This document shows, one piece after another, positions 45,452-53,147 of a stretch of DNA of 64,000 nucleotides. The DNA is taken from the NCBI GenBank assembly GCA_963975935.1, contig CAXBIQ010000001.1, forward strand, positions 372,001-436,000, written 5' to 3'. This stretch comes from Planktosalinus sp963975935. GTDB lineage: Bacteria; Bacteroidota; Bacteroidia; Flavobacteriales; Flavobacteriaceae. Positions within the stretch are counted from its first letter, which is position 1. Each line of letters opens with the position of its first letter. The notes beneath the pieces were generated by a model that was not told the DNA's origin, made no database searches, and saw only the letters and a program-made list of their open reading frames with translations. The position numbers and the translations under genes were made by a program.

Positions 45452-45838
45452 ATGAACTATTATTTTAATAAAACAATCAATGGAACCTTCGAAGAGGTCA
45501 TAGAGAAAGTGACACAAGGATTAAAGGAAGAAGGTTTTGGAATCCTTACAGAAATTGATGTAACAGAAACACTAAAGAAAAAACTGGATATAGACTTCAA
45601 AAAGTATAGGATTCTAGGGGCTTGCAATCCTCCCTATGCTCACAAAGCTTTGCAAGCAGAAGATAAAATTGGAACGATGTTGCCCTGCAATGTCATAGTA
45701 CAGGAAATCGAAGCAGGTATCATTGAAGTTGCGGCCGTAAACCCAATGGCTTCAATGCAAGCTGTAAAAAATGAAAAATTGAATGAGGTAGCCAGCGAAA
45801 TAACTGCAATGTTGGAAAACGTCATTGAAAAATTATAA
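45452..45838 (+). CDS. DUF302 domain protein
   Basis: 128 residues, one DUF302 domain: GTFEEVIEKVTQGLKEEGFG, IDFKKYRILGACNPPYAHKA and MLPCNVIVQEIEAGIIEVAA. No signal peptide. The family is widespread beside metal and sulfur genes but its activity is not known. It lies 21 bp after the multicopper oxidase, in the same copper block. Confidence 0.88.
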   Translation: MNYYFNKTINGTFEEVIEKVTQGLKEEGFGILTEIDVTETLKKKLDIDFKKYRILGACNPPYAHKALQAEDKIGTMLPCNVIVQEIEAGIIEVAAVNPMASMQAVKNEKLNEVASEITAMLENVIEKL

Positions 45839-45895
45839 GACACTATAAAAAGGCAGTAATAATAATTAATAAACACAAACTTAAATTAAAACAAA

Positions 45896-46504
45896 ATGAG
45901 CAAATTAAAATCAACATTAGGTATAGTTGCGATAGCATTCATAACCTTAACAGTAATGTCTTGTAAAGACAACAGCAAAGAACAAAATAGCACGGATGGA
46001 GACCATTCAGAAATGAACCACGATAACAGTGATGGTCATCACGACGGCGAAAAGAGGGAAATGGCAATGGGTGGAGATAGTAATACACAAGCGGTATTAA
46101 ATGACTATTTCAACTTAAAAGATGCCTTGGTAGCAGATGATAATGCCAAAGCCAAAGAGTTGGGTGCAATCCTCGCAACATCCTTAGGCAAGCTTGACAT
46201 TTCAAAATATACCGATGCCCAGCAATCTGATTTAAAGGACATTGTTGAGGATGCTGTAGAACACGCAGAACATATTGCAGAAAGTGATATAGCACACCAA
46301 CGAGAGCACTTTAAAATTTTAAGTAAGGATGTAACAGATATGGTTGCCATTACTGGAACAGAGATGAAAATATACGAGCAATTTTGCCCAATGTATGATA
46401 ACAATAAGGGTGGTGCTTGGCTTAGTATGAACGAAGAAATTAGAAACCCTTATTTCGGTGACAAAATGTTGAAATGCGGTAAAGTACAGCGAGAAATTAA
46501 CTAA
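45896..46504 (+). CDS. DUF3347 lipoprotein
   Basis: 202 residues. Lipobox VMSC gives the acylated Cys near residue 22; a His/Asp-rich stretch (about 35-55) follows, then a DUF3347 domain: YFNLKDALVADD, EHAEHIAESDIAHQREHF, and a C-terminal core with FCPMYDNNKGGAWLS, RNPYFG and MLKCG. The conserved His, Cys and Met residues suit copper binding in the periplasm. The module is repeated at 46983-47537 and at the C-terminus of the CusB-like protein. Confidence 0.88.
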   Translation: MSKLKSTLGIVAIAFITLTVMSCKDNSKEQNSTDGDHSEMNHDNSDGHHDGEKREMAMGGDSNTQAVLNDYFNLKDALVADDNAKAKELGAILATSLGKLDISKYTDAQQSDLKDIVEDAVEHAEHIAESDIAHQREHFKILSKDVTDMVAITGTEMKIYEQFCPMYDNNKGGAWLSMNEEIRNPYFGDKMLKCGKVQREIN

Positions 46505-46957
46505 ATGAAAGTAGTAAAAATCATAGCGATTGTGTTATTGGTAGCGTTTGTGGGGATTCAATTTATGCCCACAACGCGCAACCAAAGTGATTCTGTTCCT
46601 TCCACCGATTTTATGTTGGTCAATAATGTGCCAGAGAATATTCAAAAAAAGTTACAGGTATCCTGCTATGATTGTCACAGCAATAATACGCAATACCCTT
46701 GGTATAACCAAGTTCAGCCTGTTGCTTGGTTTCTGGAAGACCATATAAAAGAAGGCAAGGCTGAATTGAATTTTAATGAATGGGATTCGTTATCAAACAG
46801 AAGAAAAAAGAGCAAGTTAAGGTCAATCATCAAACAGATTGAAAGTGACGAAATGCCTTTATATTCTTACACTTTGATTCATAAAGACGCAAGCTTTTCT
46901 GAAGCTGAAAAACAGGAACTAATCCGTTGGATAGAACAATTAAAAGATAGTATATAA
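46505..46957 (+). CDS. Haem-binding-domain (cytochrome c-like) protein
   Basis: 150 residues. An N-terminal membrane or signal segment (about 4-20) is followed by the haem-attachment motif CYDCH and then NTQYPWYNQVQPVAWFLEDH, typical of the haem-binding domain family of Bacteroidota. The C-terminus (IKQIESDEMPLYSYTLIHKD) completes it. It starts directly after the DUF3347 stop (0 bp), so expression is coupled. It could pass electrons to or from the copper oxidase; this is inference. Confidence 0.85.
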   Translation: MKVVKIIAIVLLVAFVGIQFMPTTRNQSDSVPSTDFMLVNNVPENIQKKLQVSCYDCHSNNTQYPWYNQVQPVAWFLEDHIKEGKAELNFNEWDSLSNRRKKSKLRSIIKQIESDEMPLYSYTLIHKDASFSEAEKQELIRWIEQLKDSI

Positions 46958-46982
46958 ACAATAACAATTAAAAACAATAAAA

Positions 46983-47537
46983 ATGAAAAATTTAAAAATG
47001 AGTATCGCAACAATGCTATTGTTAGCAGTTTCTTTTACCAATGCACAGGAAAAGGAAAAAATGAAAATGGACCATAGTAAAATGGACCATAGTAAAATGA
47101 TGAATATGAATAGTGATACAAAGGCTGAAGCAATATTAAATGATTACTTCAACCTAAAGGATGCCTTGGTTGCAGATGATACCAAAAAGGCAGCCCAAGA
47201 AGGCTCTAAATTGGCCGCTTCACTAAAAGCCTTTGATGCTTCAAAGTATACGGCAGAAGAACAAAAAGAATTAGCTGACATAATTGAAGATGCCACAGAG
47301 CACGCCGAACATATTGCAAAAAGTGATATGGGCCATCAAAGAGAGCATTTTAAAACCTTAAGTAAGGATATGTCAGATTTGATAGCAATTACAGGTACAA
47401 AAAACACGCTGTACGAGCAGTTTTGCCCAATGTATGATGGTGGTAGCTCTTGGTTGAGTAGCAGTGACCAAGTGAGAAACCCATATTATGGCAGTAAGAT
47501 GCTTAAATGTGGTAAAGTAAAAAAGACTATTAATTAG
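46983..47537 (+). CDS. DUF3347 periplasmic protein
   Basis: 184 residues with signal peptide (ending near TNAQ), a short DHSKM-type His/Met stretch like the CopB N-terminus, and one DUF3347 domain ending with FCPMYDGG, SSWLSSS, RNPYYG and MLKCGKV. It is a close paralogue of the product of 45896-46504 but lacks the lipobox. It is the last gene before the 399-bp gap with the hairpin array. Confidence 0.88.
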   Translation: MKNLKMSIATMLLLAVSFTNAQEKEKMKMDHSKMDHSKMMNMNSDTKAEAILNDYFNLKDALVADDTKKAAQEGSKLAASLKAFDASKYTAEEQKELADIIEDATEHAEHIAKSDMGHQREHFKTLSKDMSDLIAITGTKNTLYEQFCPMYDGGSSWLSSSDQVRNPYYGSKMLKCGKVKKTIN

Positions 47538-47936
47538 ATAATCCCCTTCCTTAAGTTTTGGAATCTTTCTGGTTTATTAGTTAACAGTAGCTTAGGAGAT
47601 GACAGGGTTACCTGAATAGTTGTAAAGTCCTGTCGTGGGAAGGAAAACAATGTTGATGATTAGTGTTAGTTCCTTCCCAAGTCAGGCACAATGAACTTTT
47701 GAAAAAGAGAAGTTGATTTGGTTAATAGCAGCCTGAACTGGGAGAGAGATTAAATCCCTAAATATAGCGTCTCTCTTCCTAGGTCGGGCAAATTAAAATT
47801 TCGCAGAAAAGAAGTTTAGTGAAGATGCTTGATTTTGAGGGGTAAAAATTTGGTTGGTTCATTAAAGTTTACCTCTCATCTTCAAGTATTATTTATATGG
47901 TTTTGCAAATAACAATAAAGAAAAGAATTTATAACA
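47538..47936. other. 399-bp gap holding a three-hairpin array
   Basis: No protein gene is supported. The main content is the tandem hairpin array at 47629-47887. The first 90 bases contain a weak tccttaag/cttagga pairing and little else; the last 50 bases are AT-rich leader for the small Cys-rich membrane protein. Confidence 0.6.
47629..47887 (+). ncRNA. Array of three related hairpins (candidate structured RNA)
   Basis: Three long hairpins at ~100-bp spacing: arms 47629-47645/47670-47686, 47731-47749/47770-47789 and 47827-47846/47868-47887. Each has a 4-6 bp lower stem, a 3-4 nt internal loop, an upper stem of about 10 bp and a 20-24 nt loop. Stem sequences differ but keep pairing, while the linkers share a gaaaagaagtt-like word. 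Conserved shape with changed sequence suggests RNA structure. It sits between a DUF3347 gene and a small membrane-protein gene in a co-directional block. Class unknown; a decayed palindromic repeat is the alternative. Confidence 0.5.
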
Positions 47937-48071
47937 ATGAAAGAATGTTGCAAGAACGGTTGCCAACAAATAATAGGTAAATCTGTGGTTAAAAAATGGC
48001 TCAATTATATAGTATATACAATCCTAATATTAATAGTTGGTGGTGCATTGGCACTTCAATTATTTAGTTAA
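47937..48071 (+). CDS. Small Cys-rich single-pass membrane protein
   Basis: 44 residues, too short for many gene finders. The N-terminus MKECCKNGCQQ carries three Cys, followed by one hydrophobic helix (about 25-43). It is followed 21 bp later by the channel-like gene. The Cys cluster on the cytoplasmic side could bind Cu+ or another soft metal. No family is recognised, but the charge and hydrophobic pattern looks like a real membrane peptide. Confidence 0.55.
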   Translation: MKECCKNGCQQIIGKSVVKKWLNYIVYTILILIVGGALALQLFS

Positions 48072-48092
48072 GAGCTTAAATTAAAATGGTTA

Positions 48093-48641
48093 ATGACAAC
48101 AAGAAAAAAATCTGAAAACACAGGGTTTTACAAACAACTATTTAAAAAGGTATTGTTTACTGCAAGTGTAATCACTGCACTATCATTAAGTTATACTTTA
48201 TGGGCAGATTTAGATTCTGATAACCAGTTTCTTGCGCTTATAATTGTTGGTATGGCTTTGGTGAAAACGGTTTTTATTGTCAGGCTCACTTTTATACAGC
48301 TAAGTAAAATAATAGGCGAAAGTCATCAACTTACACACGTTCTAACATTATTTGCTGTGTTAATTATTTTGATTGTTCTTTCGTTTTCAGCAGACTACCA
48401 AGCATTATATATTTTAAGTTCGGAAAATTTTAAATCAACTACATCACTCAACAGATCATTTATACCTCAATTTTTCGAGTTTATATATTTCAGCTTAATT
48501 ACTTTTTCATCGGTTGGGTTTGGTGATGTAGTACCATTAACTATTTCGGGAAAACTTTTAGTGATGATGGAAGTTTTTTTAAGCTTTTTAGCACTCGTAT
48601 TTGGTATAGCCAACATAAATAGAATACACGTCAATAAATAA
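48093..48641 (+). CDS. Two-pore-helix potassium-channel-like protein
   Basis: 182 residues, about four hydrophobic segments. Near the C-terminus SSVGFGDVVP is a K+-selectivity filter (normally TVGYGD), between a pore helix and a final TM helix, as in ion-channel family PF07885. The filter has GFG instead of GYG, which is tolerated in some channels. It has no regulatory soluble domain. Why it is in a copper block is unclear; membrane-potential balance under metal stress is one idea. Confidence 0.8.
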   Translation: MTTRKKSENTGFYKQLFKKVLFTASVITALSLSYTLWADLDSDNQFLALIIVGMALVKTVFIVRLTFIQLSKIIGESHQLTHVLTLFAVLIILIVLSFSADYQALYILSSENFKSTTSLNRSFIPQFFEFIYFSLITFSSVGFGDVVPLTISGKLLVMMEVFLSFLALVFGIANINRIHVNK

Positions 48642-48661
48642 AACATTATAAAACCAAAATT

Positions 48662-49144
48662 ATGAAAACACTAAAACTAACAACAATCCTAATGCTAATT
48701 ATGTTTGCCACAGGCCAACTGTTTAGCCAAAACGCAGATTCAGGAACAGAGAAAGAAGCTGTTCTAAAAGTAATGAAATCATACAAAGATGCCCTGCAAA
48801 ACCTAACGACAGAAGGTACGTTCGAGTTATTTGCCAAGGATTCCGAAGTATTTGAATCAGGTGGTATAGAGGGTACCTATGCAAACTACATAGAACATCA
48901 TTTAGGACCAGAATTAGGGCATTTTAAGAAATTTGAATTTTCAGATTATGAAATTGATGCGGAAGTAGATTTGCCTTATGCATTTACTACTGAAACCTAC
49001 ATCTACACTATCGTGCTCAATCCAGATGAAAAAGGCGAAAGTAGAACGATAAAGAAAAAAGGAGTGGCAACGTCAATCTTAAAAAAGATGGATGGTAAAT
49101 GGAAGATTATTAAAACACATTCTTCGTCAAGAAATACAAAGTAA
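48662..49144 (+). CDS. NTF2-like (SnoaL/DUF4440-type) exported protein
   Basis: 160 residues with a signal peptide ending at about residue 22 (LFSQ). The mature part has the cone-shaped NTF2 pattern: VLKVMKSYKDALQNLTTEGT, HHLGPELGHFKKFEF and KKMDGKWKIIKTHSSSR at the end. Such proteins bind small ligands or act as isomerases. The His pair HH-L-G-P could touch metal. It is 6 bp before the DUF2911 gene, so both are likely expressed together. Confidence 0.78.
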   Translation: MKTLKLTTILMLIMFATGQLFSQNADSGTEKEAVLKVMKSYKDALQNLTTEGTFELFAKDSEVFESGGIEGTYANYIEHHLGPELGHFKKFEFSDYEIDAEVDLPYAFTTETYIYTIVLNPDEKGESRTIKKKGVATSILKKMDGKWKIIKTHSSSRNTK

Positions 49145-49150
49145 AATCTT

Positions 49151-49735
49151 ATGAAAAAAAATATCCACCTTTCTGTATTACTAATCGTTTTGCTAATCGT
49201 CTCTTGCAAACAAGATGTGAAAAAGGTAGTTGTTGAGGAAAAAGCCACAGAAACTTCTGCAGAACCAGATAAAAAGAAACCTTTGAGCCCACATACATCA
49301 ACGATGGCAATGATAGGCGATGCCCATATTCATATCGATTATTCGTCGCCAGGCGTAAGAAATAGAATCATTTTTGGTGGGTTGTTGGCTTATGACCAGT
49401 TGTGGCAAGCGGGTGCACATATGGCTACCTGGATAGAAACTAATAAGGATTTAATTATTGATGGTAAAATGTTACCTGCCGGTAAATATGGGTTTTTTAC
49501 TATTCCATCAAAAGAAGAATGGACCATAATTTTTAATTCAAATTGGGACCAACATGGCAAGGACGAGTATGAGGAGAAGGATGATGTCTTGCGCTTCAAA
49601 GTTAAACCCATCATTTCAGATGAAGTTACCGAACACTTGGAATATCAAGTGAACAAGATTAATGACAATGAAGGTGCAATTTCATTGAGTTGGGAGAAGG
49701 TCTCTATAAAATTCAACTTTAAGGTAAATCAGTAA
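49151..49735 (+). CDS. DUF2911 domain lipoprotein
   Basis: 194 residues. Lipobox LLIVSC near residue 19; then the DUF2911 core: IDYSSPGVRNRIIFGGLLAY, WQAGAHMATWIETN, LPAGKYGFFTIP and FNSNWDQHGKDEYE. The family is common in Bacteroidota envelopes, and its function is unknown. It lies 6 bp after the NTF2-like gene and 1 bp before the PepSY gene, so it is in a tight unit. Confidence 0.88.
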   Translation: MKKNIHLSVLLIVLLIVSCKQDVKKVVVEEKATETSAEPDKKKPLSPHTSTMAMIGDAHIHIDYSSPGVRNRIIFGGLLAYDQLWQAGAHMATWIETNKDLIIDGKMLPAGKYGFFTIPSKEEWTIIFNSNWDQHGKDEYEEKDDVLRFKVKPIISDEVTEHLEYQVNKINDNEGAISLSWEKVSIKFNFKVNQ

Positions 49736-49736
49736 T

Positions 49737-50447
49737 ATGGTAAATAGACATACAGCATTAAAAATAAGAAGAGTTCATCGCTATTTAGGTATTTTCTTAG
49801 GTATTCAGTTCTTGATATGGACGATTAGCGGGATGTACTTCAGTTGGACAAACATTGATGACATTCACGGCGACCAATTCCGTAATATGGAATATGCGCC
49901 AAAAACCTTTGACAACCTTATTAGTCCTTCACTTATTAAAGGTAATGAAGGCATTCGTGATATAGAAATCAGGGATATCAATAACGAACCGTACTATTGG
50001 ATTAACAATCAGCAATTATATAATGCGAGAACTGGCGAAGCAAAAAAGACTATTTCTCAAGATGAAGCCTTGTACATTGCTAAAAACCAAATGAAGGAGA
50101 ATTTAATAGTGGCTAATATCCAACGAATAAGTGAAGTGGGTGACCATCACGAATATCGTGAAAAGTTGTTGCCAGCCTATGTTATTTCTTATGAGACGGA
50201 TAAAGCGTTGAAAGCCTACGTTTCAATAACAGATGCAAAATTCCAAACGGTGAGGCATAGGGCGTGGCGCTGGTTTGACTTTTTATGGATGACACATACA
50301 ATGGATTATGAAGGCAGGGACAACTTTAACACCATTGTTTTAAGAGCATTTTCACTTTTGGGCTTAATTACTGTTTTGAGTGGATTCTTGCTCTGGTATA
50401 CGTCATCACCGACCATTAGAAAAATTAGTAAAAAAAATAAAAAATAA
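49737..50447 (+). CDS. PepSY-domain membrane protein
   Basis: 236 residues with an N-terminal TM (about 18-36) and a C-terminal TM (about 198-218). The middle contains a PepSY-type region (SQDEALYIAKNQ, then DHHEYREKLLPAYVISYE), and WRWFDFLWMTHTMDYEGRDNF is typical of the small PepSY-TM group. Such proteins are linked to iron/copper reduction or to metal-uptake control. It starts 1 bp after the DUF2911 gene and ends 5 bp before the CusB-like gene. Confidence 0.84.
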   Translation: MVNRHTALKIRRVHRYLGIFLGIQFLIWTISGMYFSWTNIDDIHGDQFRNMEYAPKTFDNLISPSLIKGNEGIRDIEIRDINNEPYYWINNQQLYNARTGEAKKTISQDEALYIAKNQMKENLIVANIQRISEVGDHHEYREKLLPAYVISYETDKALKAYVSITDAKFQTVRHRAWRWFDFLWMTHTMDYEGRDNFNTIVLRAFSLLGLITVLSGFLLWYTSSPTIRKISKKNKK

Positions 50448-50452
50448 ATATT

Positions 50453-52255
50453 ATGAATAAAAACATCATTTACATAGGTGTTGCGTTGATTGTTGGCCTA
50501 TTGGGTGGCTTTCTAATTTTTGGTGGAGATTCTGCTGATAGTGCAACAAATGAGGTTACGGAGAATCACAATCATTCAGAAGAAATTGCTTCTAATCAAA
50601 TGTGGACTTGCTCTATGCATCCACAGATTATGCAACCAGAACCTGGTGACTGCCCAATTTGTGGAATGGATTTAATACCTGCTGAAGCAGGAGCAGATGG
50701 TCTTATGGCAGATCAGTTTAAAATGACAGATAATGCAATGGCATTGGCCAACATTCAAACATCCATTGTTGGTGAGGGTGAAATAGGAAATAATTCCCTA
50801 AAATTATCTGGAAAGATAAAAGCAAATGAAGAGTCAAATGCCGTACAGGTCACATATTTTGGAGGAAGAATTGAAAAACTATACGTTAATTCAACAGGAG
50901 AACGTGTTGGCGCAGGACAACGCTTGGCAACTATTTATTCGCCAGAATTAGTTGCGGCACAACAAGAACTGCTTACCGCTTCATCCTTGAAAGAATCGCA
51001 ACCAGAATTATATAAAGCTGTTAGAAACAAGCTCAAACTTTGGAAACTTTCAGAAAAGCAAATCAACGCCATAGAAAACTCTGGGAAAGTACAAGAAAAC
51101 TTTCCTGTGTACGCAACCGTATCAGGAACGGTAACACAGAAAATGGTAGAGGAAGGAGATTATTTAAAACAAGGACAACCCTTATACAAAATTGCCAATC
51201 TCAATACAGTATGGGCAGAATTTGATGCTTACGAAAACCAAATTGCGTCCTTAAATGAAGGACAAACCATTAAAGTAACCACCAATGCCTATAGAAATGA
51301 AGTGTTTGACGCCAAGGTCTCGTTTATTGCCCCCTTATTAAACTCTGCTACAAGAACGGTGGTTGTGAGAGCTGTTTTACAAAATAAAAAAGACCTCTTT
51401 AAGCCGGGAATGTTTGTGGAAGGAAAAATCGAGGGTGCTCAAACGAGCACAGAGAACACCGTTTCTATACCGTCAACGGCTGTTATGTGGACGGGCGAAC
51501 GTTCTGTGGTCTATGTCAAAACAGACCCTAATAAAGCTGTTTTTGAGATGAAAGAAGTTTTATTGGGCAATGCCACTGGCGATAGTTATACCGTTCTTGA
51601 AGGTTTAAAAAATGGAGATGAAGTGGTAACTAACGGCACGTTTACAGTAGATGCCGCGGCACAGCTTCAGGGTAAAAAATCAATGATGAATCAAGAAGGA
51701 GGTAAAACTATGACAGGACACGAAGGACATTTGGGAATGCAAGAAGATGGTTCTGGAGAAAATATGGATGTAACCGATCATTCTCAAATGAAGGAAAGAA
51801 TTAAGGTTTCAAACAAATTTCAGAATCAGTTAGAACAGGTTTTTGATGATTATATTCTTTTAAAGGATGCATTGGTAAACGATGATACCAAGGGTGCTCA
51901 ACAAGCAGGAGAACAAATCAACCAGTCCTTGAAAAAAGTGGATATGAAGTTATTATCTGATGAAAAGGCGCATAACCATTGGATGACCATTCAAAAGGAA
52001 CTAAAATCATCTGCAAATGCTATTGAGAACAGTTCAGACATAGGAGAACAAAGAGGGCATTTTAAGCATCTTTCGGCACATATGATAAGTGGTGTACAGC
52101 TTTTTGGGGTCAACCAAAATGTATATATCCAGTTTTGCCCAATGGCAGACAATAATAAGGGAGCGTACTGGATAAGTTTAGAGGAAGAAGTCCGTAACCC
52201 ATATTATGGCGAAGCAATGTTAACCTGTGGTGAGGTTAGAGATACGTTAAAATAA
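50453..52255 (+). CDS. cusB: CusB-type RND periplasmic adaptor with heavy-metal-binding and DUF3347 domains
   Basis: 600 residues. Membrane anchor at about 5-23; then the small metal-binding domain WTCSMHPQIMQPEPGDCPIC at 51-70. The adaptor core follows (lipoyl/barrel part GRIEKLYVNSTGERV, coiled-coil hairpin, VSGTVTQKMVEEGDYLKQGQ, FKPGMFVEGKIEG). A Met/His-rich linker (about 415-450) leads to a DUF3347 domain from about 454 with QFCPMADNNKG, RNPYYG and MLTCG. It should bridge CusA and TolC although its gene is 8.6 kb beyond cusA. The DUF3347 fusion is likely a copper-loading module. Confidence 0.92.
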   Translation: MNKNIIYIGVALIVGLLGGFLIFGGDSADSATNEVTENHNHSEEIASNQMWTCSMHPQIMQPEPGDCPICGMDLIPAEAGADGLMADQFKMTDNAMALANIQTSIVGEGEIGNNSLKLSGKIKANEESNAVQVTYFGGRIEKLYVNSTGERVGAGQRLATIYSPELVAAQQELLTASSLKESQPELYKAVRNKLKLWKLSEKQINAIENSGKVQENFPVYATVSGTVTQKMVEEGDYLKQGQPLYKIANLNTVWAEFDAYENQIASLNEGQTIKVTTNAYRNEVFDAKVSFIAPLLNSATRTVVVRAVLQNKKDLFKPGMFVEGKIEGAQTSTENTVSIPSTAVMWTGERSVVYVKTDPNKAVFEMKEVLLGNATGDSYTVLEGLKNGDEVVTNGTFTVDAAAQLQGKKSMMNQEGGKTMTGHEGHLGMQEDGSGENMDVTDHSQMKERIKVSNKFQNQLEQVFDDYILLKDALVNDDTKGAQQAGEQINQSLKKVDMKLLSDEKAHNHWMTIQKELKSSANAIENSSDIGEQRGHFKHLSAHMISGVQLFGVNQNVYIQFCPMADNNKGAYWISLEEEVRNPYYGEAMLTCGEVRDTLK

Positions 52256-52310
52256 TCAGGGTTAGAGTTAATTGGTAAAAGCGGATTCTTCAGCCTTTAA
52301 TATTTTAAAG

Positions 52311-52315
52311 AGGAG
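52311..52315 (+). promoter_or_regulatory. Strong ribosome binding site
   Basis: AGGAG, unusually strong for this window, lies 4 bp before ATG 52320 and 7 bp before ATG 52323. It decides the start of the small membrane protein gene against an upstream in-frame GTG-like opening at 52272. Confidence 0.6.
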
Positions 52316-52319
52316 AAAG

Positions 52320-52502
52320 ATGATGAGTGAAAGTAGAAGAAATAGAAGAAAAAACAAGAAAAATACATATAAACAGAAAAATCCGATTACAAAAAAAGAT
52401 AAGGTTATCGGAATTTCAGCGATGATAGGATTATTTATTGCTGCTGTAATACTAATCATATATCTAAATTTAGATTTTATTAGGCATTTGTTCAACCTAT
52501 GA
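52320..52502 (+). CDS. Small basic single-pass membrane protein
   Basis: 60 residues. The first ~30 are strongly basic (RRNRRKNKKN), followed by one TM helix (about 33-52). The strong ribosome binding site makes 52320 or 52323 the start. The stop overlaps the ATG of the AraC-type regulator by 4 bp, so it may couple that regulator's translation to its own. Function unknown. Confidence 0.65.
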   Translation: MMSESRRNRRKNKKNTYKQKNPITKKDKVIGISAMIGLFIAAVILIIYLNLDFIRHLFNL

Positions 52503-53065
52503 ATAATACCATCCACATAAAAAATATGGTCTGTCCGAGATGTATATCGGCAGTTTCCCAAATTTTGGTAGGATTGAACATTGATTACAAAGCTGTCAAG
52601 TTAGGAGAAGTAGAATTGGTTTCGATGCTCAATGAATTCGAAAAAAAATCTTTGCAAAAAAAGCTACAAAATGCAGGATTTAGTTTAATTGATGACCGTA
52701 AAAGTCAGCTTATTGAACAAATGAAAACATTAGTGGTAGATAAAATCCATCATTCTACTGAAGAATTGGATATTAAATGGGCAGATTATATAAGCGAAAA
52801 TATTCATCTTGATTATAAATATTTAAGTTCCCTATTCTCATCCGTAGAAAGCATCACATTTGAGCAATACATCATCAACCAAAAGATTGAACGGGTCAAA
52901 GAACTCATAGTTTATGACGAATTAACCTTGAGCGAGATAGCTTTTCAGCTACATTATAGTAGCGTTGCGTACTTAAGCAATCAATTCAAAAAAGTAACCG
53001 GAATGACACCTACGCAGTTCAAGAAATCTGTAGACAAAAACCGAAAATCCTTGGATGAGATTTAG
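52499..53065 (+). CDS. AraC-family regulator with HMA-like N-terminus, second copy
   Basis: 188 residues. HIKNMVCPRC places Cys12 and Cys15 in an HMA-like loop; the first ~70 residues follow the beta-alpha pattern of such domains. The C-terminal part is an AraC HTH (LSEIAFQLHYSSVAYLSNQF, then GMTPTQFKKS). It is the same architecture as the regulator at 33.8-34.4 kb, but on the other strand and at the far end of the copper block. Metal-sensing control of the cus/copper genes is inferred. Confidence 0.82.
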   Translation: MNNTIHIKNMVCPRCISAVSQILVGLNIDYKAVKLGEVELVSMLNEFEKKSLQKKLQNAGFSLIDDRKSQLIEQMKTLVVDKIHHSTEELDIKWADYISENIHLDYKYLSSLFSSVESITFEQYIINQKIERVKELIVYDELTLSEIAFQLHYSSVAYLSNQFKKVTGMTPTQFKKSVDKNRKSLDEI

Positions 53066-53147
53066 GGTGTGTTTACCACTATTAAAGGGGTATTTAAATC
53101 AGTAGATGATATATTGATTTACCAATGAACCGAATTTAGATATCAAA

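Noticed and set aside
47629..47887. CRISPR or simple rho-independent terminators
   Set aside because: No repeated identical units with spacers, and no T-runs after the hairpins.
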